A DNA stretch of 64,000 bases from Pseudovibrio ascidiaceicola (GCF_900114245.1 NZ_FOSK01000007.1:224258-288257), one strand, 5' to 3'. Positions 17,461-27,339 are shown, counted from the first letter of the stretch. The notes: a model not told the origin generated them from the letters alone. Translations and numbers: made by a program.

Positions 17461-18787
17461 GCGGTAGCATGTTCTTCAGGTCTGGTCCGTGTGCCAGACC
17501 TGTGATTGCTTTGCGCAGTGGCATGAACAGGCCTTTGCCTTTTCGGCCAGTCTCAGCTTTGACGGCTTTGGTCCACTCGCCCCAAGTTTCCTCGGTCCAT
17601 GGCTCTTGCGGAAGCAGAGCTGTGGCCTGAGTGATGAAGTCCTTGTCTTCCTCGGCAATGTCTGGCGTGGCGGACCCAACGATCAGCTCCCACCATTTTT
17701 TCGCATCGCTGACGGTGGAGCAGTTTTCTTTAACCGCAGTCCAGAACGCTTCATCACCCTCAACGCCGTCAGCTTTCAGGCGGTCTGCAACATCAGCAAA
17801 GCTCATGGCATGGACGAGTTTTGCAGTCAGGTGGCCTACATCTTCCGGGTCAAACTTTGCAGCAGACTTGGAGATGCCGGAGAAGTCGAGCATGTCTGCC
17901 AGAGCTTCCATGGTTGGAGCAGGTTCAACCGCATGGCTGGTGCCTGTCAGCACTGCGAGAGAGCAGACTGCCATTGGCTCATAGCCTTCTTCCCGCAGTG
18001 AGCGGATAGACAGGGCGCCAGAGCGTTTGGAGAGCCCCTCACCAGATGCAGTGGTCAGCAGGTTGTGATGACCAAACTCAGGAACTTGTGCCCCCAGTGC
18101 CTGGAATATGGCAATCTGTACACCGGTATTGGCAATGTGGTCTTCACCGCGAATAACATGGGTGATGCCCATATCCGCGTCATCCACAATGGATGGCAGG
18201 GTGTAGAGGTAGGTTCCATCTGCGCGGATCAGCACCGGATCAGACAGGGAGGCAAGATCAACGGTCTGACGACCACGGATCACATCATCCCAATGCACGT
18301 CTGTTCTGACAGTGGAGAACGCATCGCCTTCTGCGTGGTTTGGCAGTTTGAAGCGCCAGTGTGGTTTGCGGCCTTCTGCTTCAAATGCAGCAATCTGCTC
18401 ATCAGTGAGCTTCAGGCCCGCACGGTCATAAACAGGAGGACGGCCCAGAGCACGCGCACGGTTACGGCGGCGTTCCAGCTCTTCCGGCGTTTCATAGCAT
18501 GGGTAAAGGAGGCCTGCGTCTTTCAGCTTGGCAGCTGCTGCATCATACAATGCAAAACGCTCGGATTGTTTTTCCACGCGATCAGGGTTGATACCCAGCC
18601 ACTTCAAGTCTTCAGCAATACCAACTGCATACTCTTCTTTAGAGCGTTGCACGTCAGTATCGTCATAGCGCAGAACGAAATTGCCGCCCTGCTTCTTAGC
18701 AAAGAGATAGTTGAAAAGCGCCGGGCGCACATTACCGATATGGATGTGACCAGTCGGAGATGGCGCGAAGCGAACAGTAACACTCAT
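17423..18787 (-). CDS. gltX: Glutamate--tRNA ligase
   Basis: Class I synthetase of 454 residues that charges tRNA-Glu. The N-terminus has the signature [21 protein letters not shown], followed by LRYDDTD. The KMSKS-type loop is [10 protein letters not shown] near residue 240. Text such as [23 protein letters not shown] fits one of the two GltX paralogues that many alphaproteobacteria carry; a second copy is not in this window. It overlaps the end of the DUF2865 gene tail to tail. Confidence 0.94.
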   Translation of the reverse strand: MSVTVRFAPSPTGHIHIGNVRPALFNYLFAKKQGGNFVLRYDDTDVQRSKEEYAVGIAEDLKWLGINPDRVEKQSERFALYDAAAAKLKDAGLLYPCYETPEELERRRNRARALGRPPVYDRAGLKLTDEQIAAFEAEGRKPHWRFKLPNHAEGDAFSTVRTDVHWDDVIRGRQTVDLASLSDPVLIRADGTYLYTLPSIVDDADMGITHVIRGEDHIANTGVQIAIFQALGAQVPEFGHHNLLTTASGEGLSKRSGALSIRSLREEGYEPMAVCSLAVLTGTSHAVEPAPTMEALADMLDFSGISKSAAKFDPEDVGHLTAKLVHAMSFADVADRLKADGVEGDEAFWTAVKENCSTVSDAKKWWELIVGSATPDIAEEDKDFITQATALLPQEPWTEETWGEWTKAVKAETGRKGKGLFMPLRKAITGLAHGPDLKNMLPLIGREKTLDRLS

Positions 18788-18918
18788 GGCTGAGCCTTCT
18801 CATCAATAAACAAGTTTGACACTCGGGTATCGCGTTGGCCGGTACGGGTCAACCAGCCAATCTCCGATACCTACGGAATATCTCGGGTTTTAAGTTCAGT
18901 TACCGGCTTTTGCTGAAT

Positions 18919-20139
18919 TCAAGCTGGAGAGCGCACAAGCATCAATTGAGGTTTTACAGCAAACAGAATCAAGCCGAGACCGAAGCAATAGAGGCTGGAA
19001 AATGCAAACTGGGTGTCCAGCTCAATACCGTTATCCAGCAGGATGCCCATGAGACCTGGAGCGAGTGCAGAAGCGAAGACCATCAGCGCAGAGTAGATTG
19101 CACGAATAGAACCCAGATGAGCTGTTCCATAAAGCTCGGCCAGAACAGCAGAGGCAATCGCCCCCCAGGAGCCAACGGTTATGGCGAGAATGATCATGGC
19201 AATTGGCACAAAGTACTCTTCGCCACCAAAGGCAAACACGAGCACACTTACACCAAGAGGAACAACAGAAAGTGGGAGCAATGAGACGGCAGAGAAGCGG
19301 TCAATCAACATGCCAGCAGTCATAGAGAACACAGCGCCAGCTGCTGCATAGAGTGGCAGGTAGGACGGGATCACCGTCCGCGCCCAGCCCTTTGCTTCCA
19401 TGAAGTGAACCTGATGGAACATGAGGCCTGTGACAAGAAACGGCACGGCGAGCACAGCTGTCATGACCACCCAGAACCGCCAGTCCGACATCACTTGCTT
19501 TCTGGTCCAGCTGACTGCAGGGCCATTTGAGCCAGAGGACTCCAGCGGATTTTCCGGCGTCCGATCTTTTTTAAGGGTCAGATAGGCCAGCGGCAGAAAG
19601 AACACGAGAAGCGTTATGCCCGCTGCTGACCAGAGGTCCCGCCATGAGAATACGACCATGAGTGAGACAGCGGCCAGTGGCAAAAGCGCTTCACCTGCCA
19701 TATTGCCAAATGAAGCTAGGCTGAGCGCCTTACCTCTGGAACCGTGGAACCAGCGCGACATGGCCGTCTGAGAGGTGTGTGGCAGCATGCCCTGCCCGAA
19801 TAGACGCAGGCCATAGAGGCAAATTGCAAGTAATATGATGGAGTTATGCCAGCTCATTAAGAAACTGAATCCGGCAAGAATGATAATTGCGGCACACCCA
19901 ACGACCACAGGGCGATAATAGTCGACTATTCTGCCCAAGTAGATGAGCGTCGCAGCACTCGCCAGTGTTGCGAACATGTAAATTGAGCCGAAATCACCGT
20001 GAGAGAGACTATAGGTCTCACGGATCTGGGAGGAAAATTGCGCGATGAAGAAGGTTTGACCAAAGCTGGAGCCAAACCCGAGCAGAAACCCGCCCGCGAC
20101 CCAGCGCAGATTGCGCTGGAGAAATTCGAAGAAAGTCAT
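18919..20139 (-). CDS. Major facilitator superfamily transporter
   Basis: A 406-residue protein with about twelve hydrophobic segments. The loop after helix 2 reads YLGRIVDYYRPVVVG, a variant of the MFS A motif, and WFHGSRGKALSLASFGNMAGEALLP resembles the mid-region of nitrate/formate-like and monocarboxylate-like MFS carriers. A central loop (LKKDRTPENPLESS) separates the two halves. The substrate is not inferable. It lies upstream of gltX on the same strand, separated by 131 bases, and is probably independent. Confidence 0.85.
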   Translation of the reverse strand: MTFFEFLQRNLRWVAGGFLLGFGSSFGQTFFIAQFSSQIRETYSLSHGDFGSIYMFATLASAATLIYLGRIVDYYRPVVVGCAAIIILAGFSFLMSWHNSIILLAICLYGLRLFGQGMLPHTSQTAMSRWFHGSRGKALSLASFGNMAGEALLPLAAVSLMVVFSWRDLWSAAGITLLVFFLPLAYLTLKKDRTPENPLESSGSNGPAVSWTRKQVMSDWRFWVVMTAVLAVPFLVTGLMFHQVHFMEAKGWARTVIPSYLPLYAAAGAVFSMTAGMLIDRFSAVSLLPLSVVPLGVSVLVFAFGGEEYFVPIAMIILAITVGSWGAIASAVLAELYGTAHLGSIRAIYSALMVFASALAPGLMGILLDNGIELDTQFAFSSLYCFGLGLILFAVKPQLMLVRSPA

Positions 20140-20263
20140 AGACTTAACCTAAAAAGCATAGAAAGTGATTCAGGCAAAGCTTGGTGTTTGCCTGAACACG
20201 AGAGATCAAGTCCAGAGCGCGGCCTGCTTGTTCTTAAAGTAAGATCTTAAGCCGCGGTTGATT

Positions 20264-21934
20264 CTAGGTTCGATCCCGGAAACGGTTGGTGATTGGGTAG
20301 CGACGATCGCGCCCAAAGTTCTTTAGCGTGATTTTGACACCCGGCGCAGCCTGACGACGCTTGTACTCTGCGATGTAAAGAAGGTGTTCGACTCGATGGA
20401 TGGTTTCTACAGAGTGGCCGCGCTTGGCGATCTCGTCAAGGCTCAACTCTAGTTCGACAAGGCAATGCAGGATATCATCCAGAACATCGTATTCGGGCAA
20501 GTTGTCCTGATCCGTCTGGTTTTCACGCAGCTCAGCTGTTGGTGCTTTGACGATGATGTTATTCGGGATCACCTCGCCCGCTGGCCCTATAACACCTGCC
20601 GGATGGTTTTTGTTGCGCCAGTCAGACAGGCGATAAACCTCGGTCTTGTAAAGATCTTTGATCGGGTTGAAGCCGCCGTTCATATCGCCATAAAGCGTAG
20701 CATAGCCAACAGACATTTCTGACTTGTTGCCGGTGGTTACAACCATAGAGCCGAACTTGTTGGAAACAGCCATAAGGATGACACCGCGAGAACGGGACTG
20801 AAGGTTCTCTTCGGTGATGCCGCTCTTAGTACCAGCGAACACGCCCGCCAGCGTTTGCTGGAAGCCCTCAACAGGCTCGGCGATTGGAATGGTATCGTAC
20901 CTCACTCCAAGTGCATCTGCGCACGCCTTGGCGTCCTTGATGCTTTCCTCGGAGGTGTAGCGGTATGGCAGCATGATGCAGTGAACACGATCAGCGCCCA
21001 GCGCATCTACAGCCATAGCCGCACAGATGGCGCTGTCGATGCCGCCGGACAGGCCTAACACCACGCCGGGGAAGCCGTTCTTGTTCACATAGTCTTTAAG
21101 GCCAAGGACACACGCAAGCCAGTCTGCTTCCTGTGTGTCTGGCATTGGAACGATGCGAGATGGTTTTGCAAACCACAGACCTTCTGCGTCTTTGTTGAAG
21201 TCGAGGTAATCTGTTTCCTCGGTGAACTGACCAAGTTGCATTACCAATGAGCGATCATGGTTGAGGGCAAAGGATGCACCGTCAAACACCAGCTCATCCT
21301 GACCACCAACCTGATTGCAATACACAAGTGGCAGGCCCGTTTCGACAACACGAGAGAGCATGATCTGCATGCGCTCATCTATTTTATCACGGTAGTAAGG
21401 AGACCCATTTGGAACCAGCAGGATTTCAGCGCCTGTCTCTTCCAGACATTCGCAAACCTCATCAGACCATGTGTCTTCACAAATCGGAACACCAAGGCGC
21501 ACACCACGGAAACTCATTGGACCCGGATTGGGCCCAGCATCGAAGACACGCTTTTCATCGAAAACGCCATAGTTTGGCAGGTCTACCTTGTAGCGCAACC
21601 CCTCAATGTTGCCGTTGTCGAGCAGTGCTACAGCGTTGTAGAGCTTATCTCCTTCGGCCCATGGCAGGCCAACCAGCAGTGCGGGACCACCATCAGCCGT
21701 TTCTTTTGCCAAGCCTTCCAGTTCGCGCTTACAAGCAGCTACGAAGGATGGCTTCAAAACCAGATCCTCTGGCGGATAGCCAGCCAGAAACAGCTCAGAA
21801 TACAAAACCAGATCAGCGCCTTGTTCGGCAGCGAGCTTTCGGTGATGACGCACTTTCTCAGCATTACCGGAGATATCACCAAGGCAAGGGTTGGCCTGTA
21901 CGACAGCCAAACGGAACTGGTCTTTAATCATCAT
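20264..21934 (-). CDS. nadE: Glutamine-dependent NAD+ synthase
   Basis: A 556-residue two-domain enzyme. The N-terminal nitrilase-type glutaminase has the catalytic Glu in YSELFLAGYPPEDL and Cys in GVPICEDTW. The C-terminal synthetase has the ATP pyrophosphatase P-loop GLSGGIDSAICAAMAVD near residue 295. It amidates nicotinate adenine dinucleotide to NAD+, the last step of NAD synthesis, using ammonia from glutamine. ATG codons at 21934 and 21931 are both possible starts. The gene stands alone on the minus strand. Confidence 0.95.
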   Translation of the reverse strand: MMIKDQFRLAVVQANPCLGDISGNAEKVRHHRKLAAEQGADLVLYSELFLAGYPPEDLVLKPSFVAACKRELEGLAKETADGGPALLVGLPWAEGDKLYNAVALLDNGNIEGLRYKVDLPNYGVFDEKRVFDAGPNPGPMSFRGVRLGVPICEDTWSDEVCECLEETGAEILLVPNGSPYYRDKIDERMQIMLSRVVETGLPLVYCNQVGGQDELVFDGASFALNHDRSLVMQLGQFTEETDYLDFNKDAEGLWFAKPSRIVPMPDTQEADWLACVLGLKDYVNKNGFPGVVLGLSGGIDSAICAAMAVDALGADRVHCIMLPYRYTSEESIKDAKACADALGVRYDTIPIAEPVEGFQQTLAGVFAGTKSGITEENLQSRSRGVILMAVSNKFGSMVVTTGNKSEMSVGYATLYGDMNGGFNPIKDLYKTEVYRLSDWRNKNHPAGVIGPAGEVIPNNIIVKAPTAELRENQTDQDNLPEYDVLDDILHCLVELELSLDEIAKRGHSVETIHRVEHLLYIAEYKRRQAAPGVKITLKNFGRDRRYPITNRFRDRT

Positions 21935-22085
21935 ATAAACTTCAAAGGCTTTAGTGGATGGAAGGGGTGGCCCTGTTTACTTCGAGCTTTAATAGCTTTG
22001 GTTCTCGTGTACCGCGTTTTTGTAGCAGAGAAAAGTCGATCCATCACATAGTTGACGGTTGAGGAAGCGATTCACAGGGTGAAAA

Positions 22086-22613
22086 TCAATCTGACGACTT
22101 CTTCTTCACCTGCCCAGAATCTTTCGCCTTTGCCATGAGGTCCAGATGCTGTTGCAACCTTGTGCCCATCGGCATCTGTGCCATGTCTCTGGCCTGAATA
22201 GGCTCATCCCCCTGCATGACGATGGCCTTCAGGCGATCATACAAAATTGCGGGCGCAATTGGTTTGGCAAGGAAGTAATTTACGCCAGCATTGCGGGCTG
22301 CCACAACAACAGAGCGGCGGGAATCAGCGGTAATAACGATTACAGGGGTCTTGGCGATCTCAGAGTCTTCGTCCTGGCGGAGGATGCGAAGGAAGTCATT
22401 GCCATCAATCGGGTGCATGATCCAATCGCACAGCACAATATCGGGCCTGCGGTCGAGCAAGATTGCGATCGCGTCGGCACCATCCCCTGCTTCATAGATG
22501 GAACGCACGCCAAAGCCGGAGATCATAGTGCGCAAAATTGAGCGCATATAGTTGTTGTCATCCACAATAAGGATTGAATAGCCAGACAACAAAGAATCGC
22601 TCTGAAGCAACAA
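22086..22613 (-). CDS. Orphan receiver-domain response regulator
   Basis: A 175-residue protein that is essentially one CheY-like receiver: ILIVDDNNYMRSILR with the acidic pair, CDWIMHPIDG with the phosphorylatable Asp, VIVITADS with the switch Ser/Thr region, and LAKPI with the conserved Lys. The last 45 residues are polar and end in a lysine-rich tail, with no DNA-binding domain. No histidine kinase adjoins it. The start is one of two TTG codons (22613 or 22610) after a GGGAGAG ribosome-binding site; there is no nearby ATG. Likely a phosphorelay or chemotaxis-type adaptor (inference). Confidence 0.82.
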   Translation of the reverse strand: MLLQSDSLLSGYSILIVDDNNYMRSILRTMISGFGVRSIYEAGDGADAIAILLDRRPDIVLCDWIMHPIDGNDFLRILRQDEDSEIAKTPVIVITADSRRSVVVAARNAGVNYFLAKPIAPAILYDRLKAIVMQGDEPIQARDMAQMPMGTRLQQHLDLMAKAKDSGQVKKKSSD

Positions 22614-22713
22614 ACTCTCCCTGAGGGCGAAAAAACCTAGAAAAACATCGGACAGCTAAAGGCAGGAGGCACATCATTCCAATTTTCTATGTGCTTCGCA
22701 TATGAATATTTAT

Positions 22714-22747
22714 CAAAAAAAGAGGGGCTGCACAATGTGCAACCCCT
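22714..22747 (-). terminator. Terminator of the DAHP synthase gene
   Basis: On the minus strand a 10-bp stem GGGGTTGCAC/GTGCAGCCCC (one U-G) with a 3-base loop is followed by CTC and seven T. Confidence 0.85.
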
Positions 22748-22775
22748 GGTCATCATATGAATACTCTAGATAGAG

Positions 22776-24146
22776 TTAAGTGTTCACTGCAAGGCGCGTG
22801 TCAGACTCTTTTCTGAGATTCTCCGCGATTGTGAACGCCAGCTCCAGAGCCTGATCCGCGTTGAGGCGTGGATCGCAATGGGTATGGTAACGATCACCGA
22901 GCTGCTCTGCGGATAGTGCGCGTGCACCACCGGTACATTCGGTTACGTTACGGCCAGTCATTTCGACGTGAACACCACCTGCATGAGTGCCTTCAGCGCG
23001 GTGAACCGCGAAGAATGCTTCTACTTCACGCAGAATACGCTCGAACGGACGCGTTTTGTATCCGTTTGCAGTGATGGTATTGCCGTGCATCGGGTCACAA
23101 GACCAAACAACTTTCTTACCCTCACGCTCAACAGCGCGTACCATAGCTGGGAGATGTTCGAACACCTTGTCCTGGCCGAAACGGGTGATCAATGTCAGAC
23201 GACCAGCTTCGTTTTCAGGGTTCAGAACGTCGATCAGCTTGATCAGCTCTTCAGGATCAAGAGATGGACCACATTTAAGGCCAATCGGGTTCTTGATGCC
23301 ACGGAAGAATTCAACATGTGCATGATCCAGCTGACGCGTACGATCACCGATCCAGAGCATATGGCCAGATGTTGCATAACATTCGCCAGTGGTAGAATCG
23401 ATGCGTGTCAGCGCTTCTTCGTAGCCCAGCAGCAATGCTTCGTGGCTGGTGAAGAAATCGGTGGAACGCAGCTGAGGTGTGTTGTCAGGATCAATGCCAC
23501 AAGCGCGCATGAAGGACAGCGCATCAGAAATGCGATCTGCCATTTCCTGATAACGATGTGCCTGCGGGCTGTCTTTTACGAAGCCGAGCATCCACTGATG
23601 GACGTGATCCAGATTGGCAAAACCACCTTGCGCGAACGCACGGATCAGGTTCAACGTCGCAGCAGACTGACGGTAGGCTTTCACCTGACGCTCAGGGTCT
23701 GGAATACGAGAGTCTTCGTTGAACTCGATACCGTTGATGATATCACCACGGTAGCTTGGCAGTTCAATATCGCCCTTCTTCTCAATATTGGAAGAACGCG
23801 GTTTTGCAAACTGACCAGCAATACGGCCCACTTTTACAACTGGTTGCTGCGCACCATAGGTGAGCGCCACAGCCATTTGCAGGAATGCTCTAAAAAAGTC
23901 GCGAATGTGATCAGCGTGATGCTCTGCAAAGCTCTCCGCACAATCACCACCTTGCAAGAGGAATCCACGCCCCTCGGCAACATCAGCGAGCTGCGCTTTC
24001 AACTTGCGCGCCTCACCTGCAAACACGAGCGGCGGATAAGTTGCTAGGCGACTCTCAACGTCTGCCACTGCTTCCTTATCTGGATAGTCCGGTACCTGCA
24101 CGATCGGTTTTGATCGCCAGGAATCCGGTGTCCATTTGTCCGCCAT
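22776..24146 (-). CDS. Class II 3-deoxy-7-phosphoheptulonate (DAHP) synthase
   Basis: Joins phosphoenolpyruvate and erythrose 4-phosphate in the first step of the shikimate pathway. The 456-residue protein is of the plant-like class II type, starting [15 protein letters not shown]. It has [14 protein letters not shown], with the metal-binding Cys, near residue 65, and the later blocks [13 protein letters not shown] and [14 protein letters not shown] lies 7 bases before the ATG. A strong hairpin sits in the leader. The gene is monocistronic. Confidence 0.95.
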   Translation of the reverse strand: MADKWTPDSWRSKPIVQVPDYPDKEAVADVESRLATYPPLVFAGEARKLKAQLADVAEGRGFLLQGGDCAESFAEHHADHIRDFFRAFLQMAVALTYGAQQPVVKVGRIAGQFAKPRSSNIEKKGDIELPSYRGDIINGIEFNEDSRIPDPERQVKAYRQSAATLNLIRAFAQGGFANLDHVHQWMLGFVKDSPQAHRYQEMADRISDALSFMRACGIDPDNTPQLRSTDFFTSHEALLLGYEEALTRIDSTTGECYATSGHMLWIGDRTRQLDHAHVEFFRGIKNPIGLKCGPSLDPEELIKLIDVLNPENEAGRLTLITRFGQDKVFEHLPAMVRAVEREGKKVVWSCDPMHGNTITANGYKTRPFERILREVEAFFAVHRAEGTHAGGVHVEMTGRNVTECTGGARALSAEQLGDRYHTHCDPRLNADQALELAFTIAENLRKESDTRLAVNT

Positions 24147-24498
24147 TTTAAAACTCCATCAATACGGAATGCTGCCAGCGCGCCCTATGCGCCTATCTTT
24201 GGCAGCGTTAATTCTTTGAGCCGTTCTCATCTTGTGACAAAAGCCCAGAAAGGCTTATACACGCAGCCCGTTTATCTGACTAGGGGTACGTATACGTTGT
24301 TTTATCGCTGTAGGTTGAGGATACCTCAAAAAAATCAGGCCTTATGAGAATCCATCAAACCAATCTGCTTTGGAGCTACTATGTTCTAACAAAACTGAAC
24401 TTGATAGATAATTATTTCAAAGCACCCTTTAAGACCGCAGATGAACACTTGTGTAAAGATACATGAAGCGGTCACACTCCCGAACCATGAGCCTTATT
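24147..24498 (-). promoter_or_regulatory. Intergenic leader of DAHP synthase with a strong hairpin
   Basis: This 352-base spacer contains no gene that I can support. On the minus strand GCTGCCA/TGGCAGC arms (24171-24177 and 24200-24206) with inner GCGC pairs form a hairpin ending about 24 bases before the DAHP synthase ATG. A short ORF further upstream has no aromatic codon run, so attenuation by a leader peptide is not supported. Confidence 0.35.
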
Positions 24499-25125
24499 TC
24501 AGCGATTTAAATATTGAGCATTCACAGATTTCAGCAGATCGTCAATTGTGCCCGCAAGTTCTTTAGACAAGAGAATGGCGCGTGGATAAAACGGCTCTGC
24601 GCGATCATTTAGAATTGGTACACGATCCCAGCCGTCCGTTGTTTCCATGAAGTGCAACAAGCCTTCATGACCCCATAGACGATGGAACCCGGCCATGACG
24701 CAGTCAACATAGCTTTGCAAGATTGGGTGCTCATCATTGCCCCAATGAGCATACTGATCCTGCACCTGATAGAGGAACGTGTCTGATGGCATCTGCCTGC
24801 CGCAATCCGGCATGAAGCTATCATCGCTGAGCGATTTGCGAGAATAATGCCATTCACGTTTATCCAGCGCAGGCAGGTTTACTTTTGTATCAAGCACCAT
24901 TGCACCACGAATGACAGAGCCTTCCTCACGACGAACACCCAGTGCGCAGACGCCGACACCTGACATGCGGCCATTGCCTTCTTTGCCTTTAGAACAGCCA
25001 CGCCATTCCCGCTTCCAGCCACTCAGCTGCCCGGCAACCACTGTCGTGCCAGCGGGCAATGTTTCTTCATTTACAAGTGAGCCATAGCCAAAATAGCAAA
25101 TCTGGTCCTGTGTGAGGTCAGTCAC
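24499..25125 (-). CDS. Gamma-glutamylcyclotransferase-like protein (ChaC/GGCT fold)
   Basis: Begins with the family-defining YFGYGSLVN, whose YGSL loop binds the gamma-glutamyl group, and continues with VAGQLSGWKREWRG. The 208-residue length is in range for ChaC-type enzymes, which cleave glutathione to 5-oxoproline and Cys-Gly. The catalytic Glu cannot be placed with confidence, so activity is inferred. The GTG at 25125 has AGGAA 6 bases upstream and gives MTDLTQDQ. The upstream start at 25170 would overlap the gor terminator. It lies next to glutathione reductase, which suits a role in glutathione turnover. Confidence 0.72.
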   Translation of the reverse strand: MTDLTQDQICYFGYGSLVNEETLPAGTTVVAGQLSGWKREWRGCSKGKEGNGRMSGVGVCALGVRREEGSVIRGAMVLDTKVNLPALDKREWHYSRKSLSDDSFMPDCGRQMPSDTFLYQVQDQYAHWGNDEHPILQSYVDCVMAGFHRLWGHEGLLHFMETTDGWDRVPILNDRAEPFYPRAILLSKELAGTIDDLLKSVNAQYLNR

Positions 25126-25173
25126 GGGTATTCCTATCAAAACGAGAAAGACGCCCTGCTCCGGCAGCAAGAC

Positions 25174-25208
25174 AAAAAAGAACCGCTAGCAAAGACTAGC
25201 GGCTCTTT
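25174..25208 (-). terminator. Terminator of gor
   Basis: On the minus strand AGAGCCGCTAG/CTAGCGGTTCT (G-U allowed) with a 6-base loop is followed by six T. Confidence 0.88.
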
Positions 25209-25224
25209 GAAAGTCGACTAAAGT

Positions 25225-26604
25225 TTAATTCTTGCGGATGCGCTCAGATGGTTCGCGCATTGTCACCAATTCTTCCGCCGCAGTTGGATGCACTGCAATG
25301 GTGCGATCATAGTCCGCCTTGGTAGCGCCCATGGACAGGGTGACACCGATGATCTGGATCAGCTCGCCTGAATCTGGCCCCATGATGTGAATGCCAAGGA
25401 TTTTGTTGGTATCCGCATCGACAAGCATCTTGAGGAACATCTTGCCAGGTTTGCCGGACAGGGTGTTCTTCATCGGACGGAAGGATGAGGAATAGATATC
25501 GATGTTGTCGAAGCGCGCCTCAGCTTCTTCCTGCGTCAGGCCTGCCGTACCAATCTCCGGCTGAGAGAAGACTGCGGTCGGGATCATAGAGTGATCGACA
25601 TGCCACTCGTTGCCACCATAGGTGCTGTCTGCGAAAGCATGGCCTTCACGGATCGCCACTGGCGTCAGGTTGGCACGGTTGGTGACATCGCCCACAGCAA
25701 AGATGCTTGGTACAGAGCTCTGGCTCTGTGGGGTTACGACGATTGCACCTGCTTTATCGAGCTCAACGCCAGCGTCTTCCAGGCCAAGACCTGCTGTGTT
25801 CGGGCGACGACCGATTGCGTAGAGAACCTGATCGGCTTCAATCACTTCACCAGCGTGTGTCGTGACTGTCAGACCGCCCTCATGCTTCTCAATGGATGCA
25901 ATGGTGGACTTAGTTTTAACGGTAATGCCTTTTTCCACCATCTGCTCATGCAGGCCAGTGCGCAGGTCCATATCAAAACCACGTAGGATTTCTTCACCGC
26001 GATACAGAAGCGTGGTCTCTGACCCCATACCGTTGAAAATGCCAGCGAACTCAACAGCGATATAACCACCGCCGACGACGACTGTCCGTTTCGGAAACTC
26101 AGAGAGATGGAAAGCTTCATTGGATGTGATGGTGTGCTCACAGCCAACAAGGCCAGCGTCAACATTTGGAGTTGCGCCGACAGCGACAAGAATGCGCTCA
26201 GCAGTGATAACCTGATCGGTAGAAAGCAAGCGAACGGTGTTCGGGCCTTCAATCACTGCGCGACTGTCATGCAGCTCTACGCCGGATTTATCGAGATTGC
26301 GGCGATAAATACCTTCCAGACGGGTAATTTCCTTGTCTTTGTTCTCGACAAGTTTATCAAAGTCGAAGGTTGGCGTGCCGTTCAGGCTCCAGCCATACCC
26401 ATCCGCATTTGCAAATTCTTCAGTGAATTTGGAGGCATAAACAAAGAGTTTTTTGGGAACGCAGCCGCGGATAACACAGGTCCCGCCGTAGCGAAATTCT
26501 TCAGCAATACCGACACGGGCGCCATGGGTTGCTGCGATACGCGCTGCACGTACACCGCCTGAACCGGCCCCAATAACAAAGAGATCGTAGTCGAAATTAG
26601 TCAT
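25225..26604 (-). CDS. gor: Glutathione-disulfide reductase
   Basis: NADPH-dependent flavoenzyme that regenerates glutathione in the cytoplasm. The FAD dinucleotide fold GAGSGGVRAAR lies at the N-terminus, and the redox-active disulfide is in GGTCVIRGCVPKK. The NADPH fold is VVVGGGYIAVEFAG, and the C-terminal block HPTAAEELVTM contains the His-Glu dyad. The ATG at 26604 gives 459 residues, starting MTNFDYDLFVIG. A second ATG at 26640 adds 12 atypical residues. Competing hairpins lie upstream at 26691-26730. Confidence 0.95.
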   Translation of the reverse strand: MTNFDYDLFVIGAGSGGVRAARIAATHGARVGIAEEFRYGGTCVIRGCVPKKLFVYASKFTEEFANADGYGWSLNGTPTFDFDKLVENKDKEITRLEGIYRRNLDKSGVELHDSRAVIEGPNTVRLLSTDQVITAERILVAVGATPNVDAGLVGCEHTITSNEAFHLSEFPKRTVVVGGGYIAVEFAGIFNGMGSETTLLYRGEEILRGFDMDLRTGLHEQMVEKGITVKTKSTIASIEKHEGGLTVTTHAGEVIEADQVLYAIGRRPNTAGLGLEDAGVELDKAGAIVVTPQSQSSVPSIFAVGDVTNRANLTPVAIREGHAFADSTYGGNEWHVDHSMIPTAVFSQPEIGTAGLTQEEAEARFDNIDIYSSSFRPMKNTLSGKPGKMFLKMLVDADTNKILGIHIMGPDSGELIQIIGVTLSMGATKADYDRTIAVHPTAAEELVTMREPSERIRKN

Positions 26605-26690
26605 TACAGCCCACTTTCGTTTGCAATAAACCTTATGCAACGACGTTTCGTTACGCTCTAAGGTCTTGTCTTATAAAAACGTAGGCTCAG

Positions 26691-26730
26691 ATTTGGGCCA
26701 GATACGCCCAAATTTCAAGGGGCGTATCTG
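26691..26730 (-). promoter_or_regulatory. Two mutually exclusive hairpins upstream of gor
   Basis: Hairpin 1 pairs ATTTGGGC (26691-26698) with GCCCAAAT (26706-26713). Hairpin 2 pairs CAGATACGCCC (26699-26709) with GGGCGTATCTG (26720-26730). They share bases 26706-26709, and each loop contains part of the other stem, so only one can form at a time. There is no T run. Confidence 0.45.
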
Positions 26731-26768
26731 ATCTAACTGTTCATTTTGGATTGCGATTTCGTGATCGC

Positions 26769-27284
26769 TTATTGAGCAGCCATTTCAGCAAGTTTCTTCC
26801 GTGAAATTGCAACCATGTCGGTGCTGACAGCATCGCTCCACTGCTTCGCTGCACCGATCGTCAGTGCGGACAGTGTACCGGACAGGTCAGCAAGACGCTT
26901 ACCGGTGTCGGAGTTGTAGAAGGTTGCGATTTCATTGAGCTGCTCTTCAGAGAAGCGACGAGCCCAAACTTCGTAGATCACACGATCCAGTTCCTGACGG
27001 CGCGGGATAAGTTCAACAGCAGCCTCATTCACAGCGATGTCGATCTCAGCACTCATTGCCGGGTTGGAACGAATGAACAGGGTACGAGTGCGCTCAGCAA
27101 CATCTGGAAGGATGTTGTCGAAGTTCTCGATGGATTTCGTTGCACGAACAGCCGCTTTTGCCGCTTCAATGTGACTTTCAGAAATGGAGTTGTCCTGAGC
27201 CATAACCGGGCTGGAAATCAGCACACCAGCGACAACCAGTGATGCAACACCTGCAATTGCTGCAGACTTGAACTTAGCGAGCAT
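26769..27284 (-). CDS. DUF2059 exported protein
   Basis: A 171-residue protein with a clear signal peptide (AGVASLVVAGVLISSPVMAQ). The rest is helical and ends in the DUF2059 core: RRFSEEQLNEIATFYNSDTGKRLADL near residue 110. Function is unknown; family members are periplasmic and common in alphaproteobacteria. It lies between rpiA and gor on the same strand, and the spacing to both allows co-transcription. Confidence 0.88.
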   Translation of the reverse strand: MLAKFKSAAIAGVASLVVAGVLISSPVMAQDNSISESHIEAAKAAVRATKSIENFDNILPDVAERTRTLFIRSNPAMSAEIDIAVNEAAVELIPRRQELDRVIYEVWARRFSEEQLNEIATFYNSDTGKRLADLSGTLSALTIGAAKQWSDAVSTDMVAISRKKLAEMAAQ

Positions 27285-27309
27285 AAAATGGCTCCCCTAT
27301 ATATTAATC

Positions 27310-27339
27310 AGCTGTCCAAAAATGACTGTCGGGACAGCT
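27310..27339 (-). other. Hairpin at the rpiA stop codon
   Basis: AGCTGTCC/GGACAGCT arms of 8 bp flank a 14-base loop and overlap the rpiA stop. No strong T run follows, so it may be a partial terminator between rpiA and the DUF2059 gene. Confidence 0.4.

Noticed and set aside
22968..24047. 359-codon plus-strand ORF opposite DAHP synthase
   Set aside because: Antisense shadow without any domain or ribosome-binding site.
24215..24285. A short minus-strand ORF as leader peptide for DAHP synthase
   Set aside because: It has no aromatic codon run and no good ribosome-binding site.
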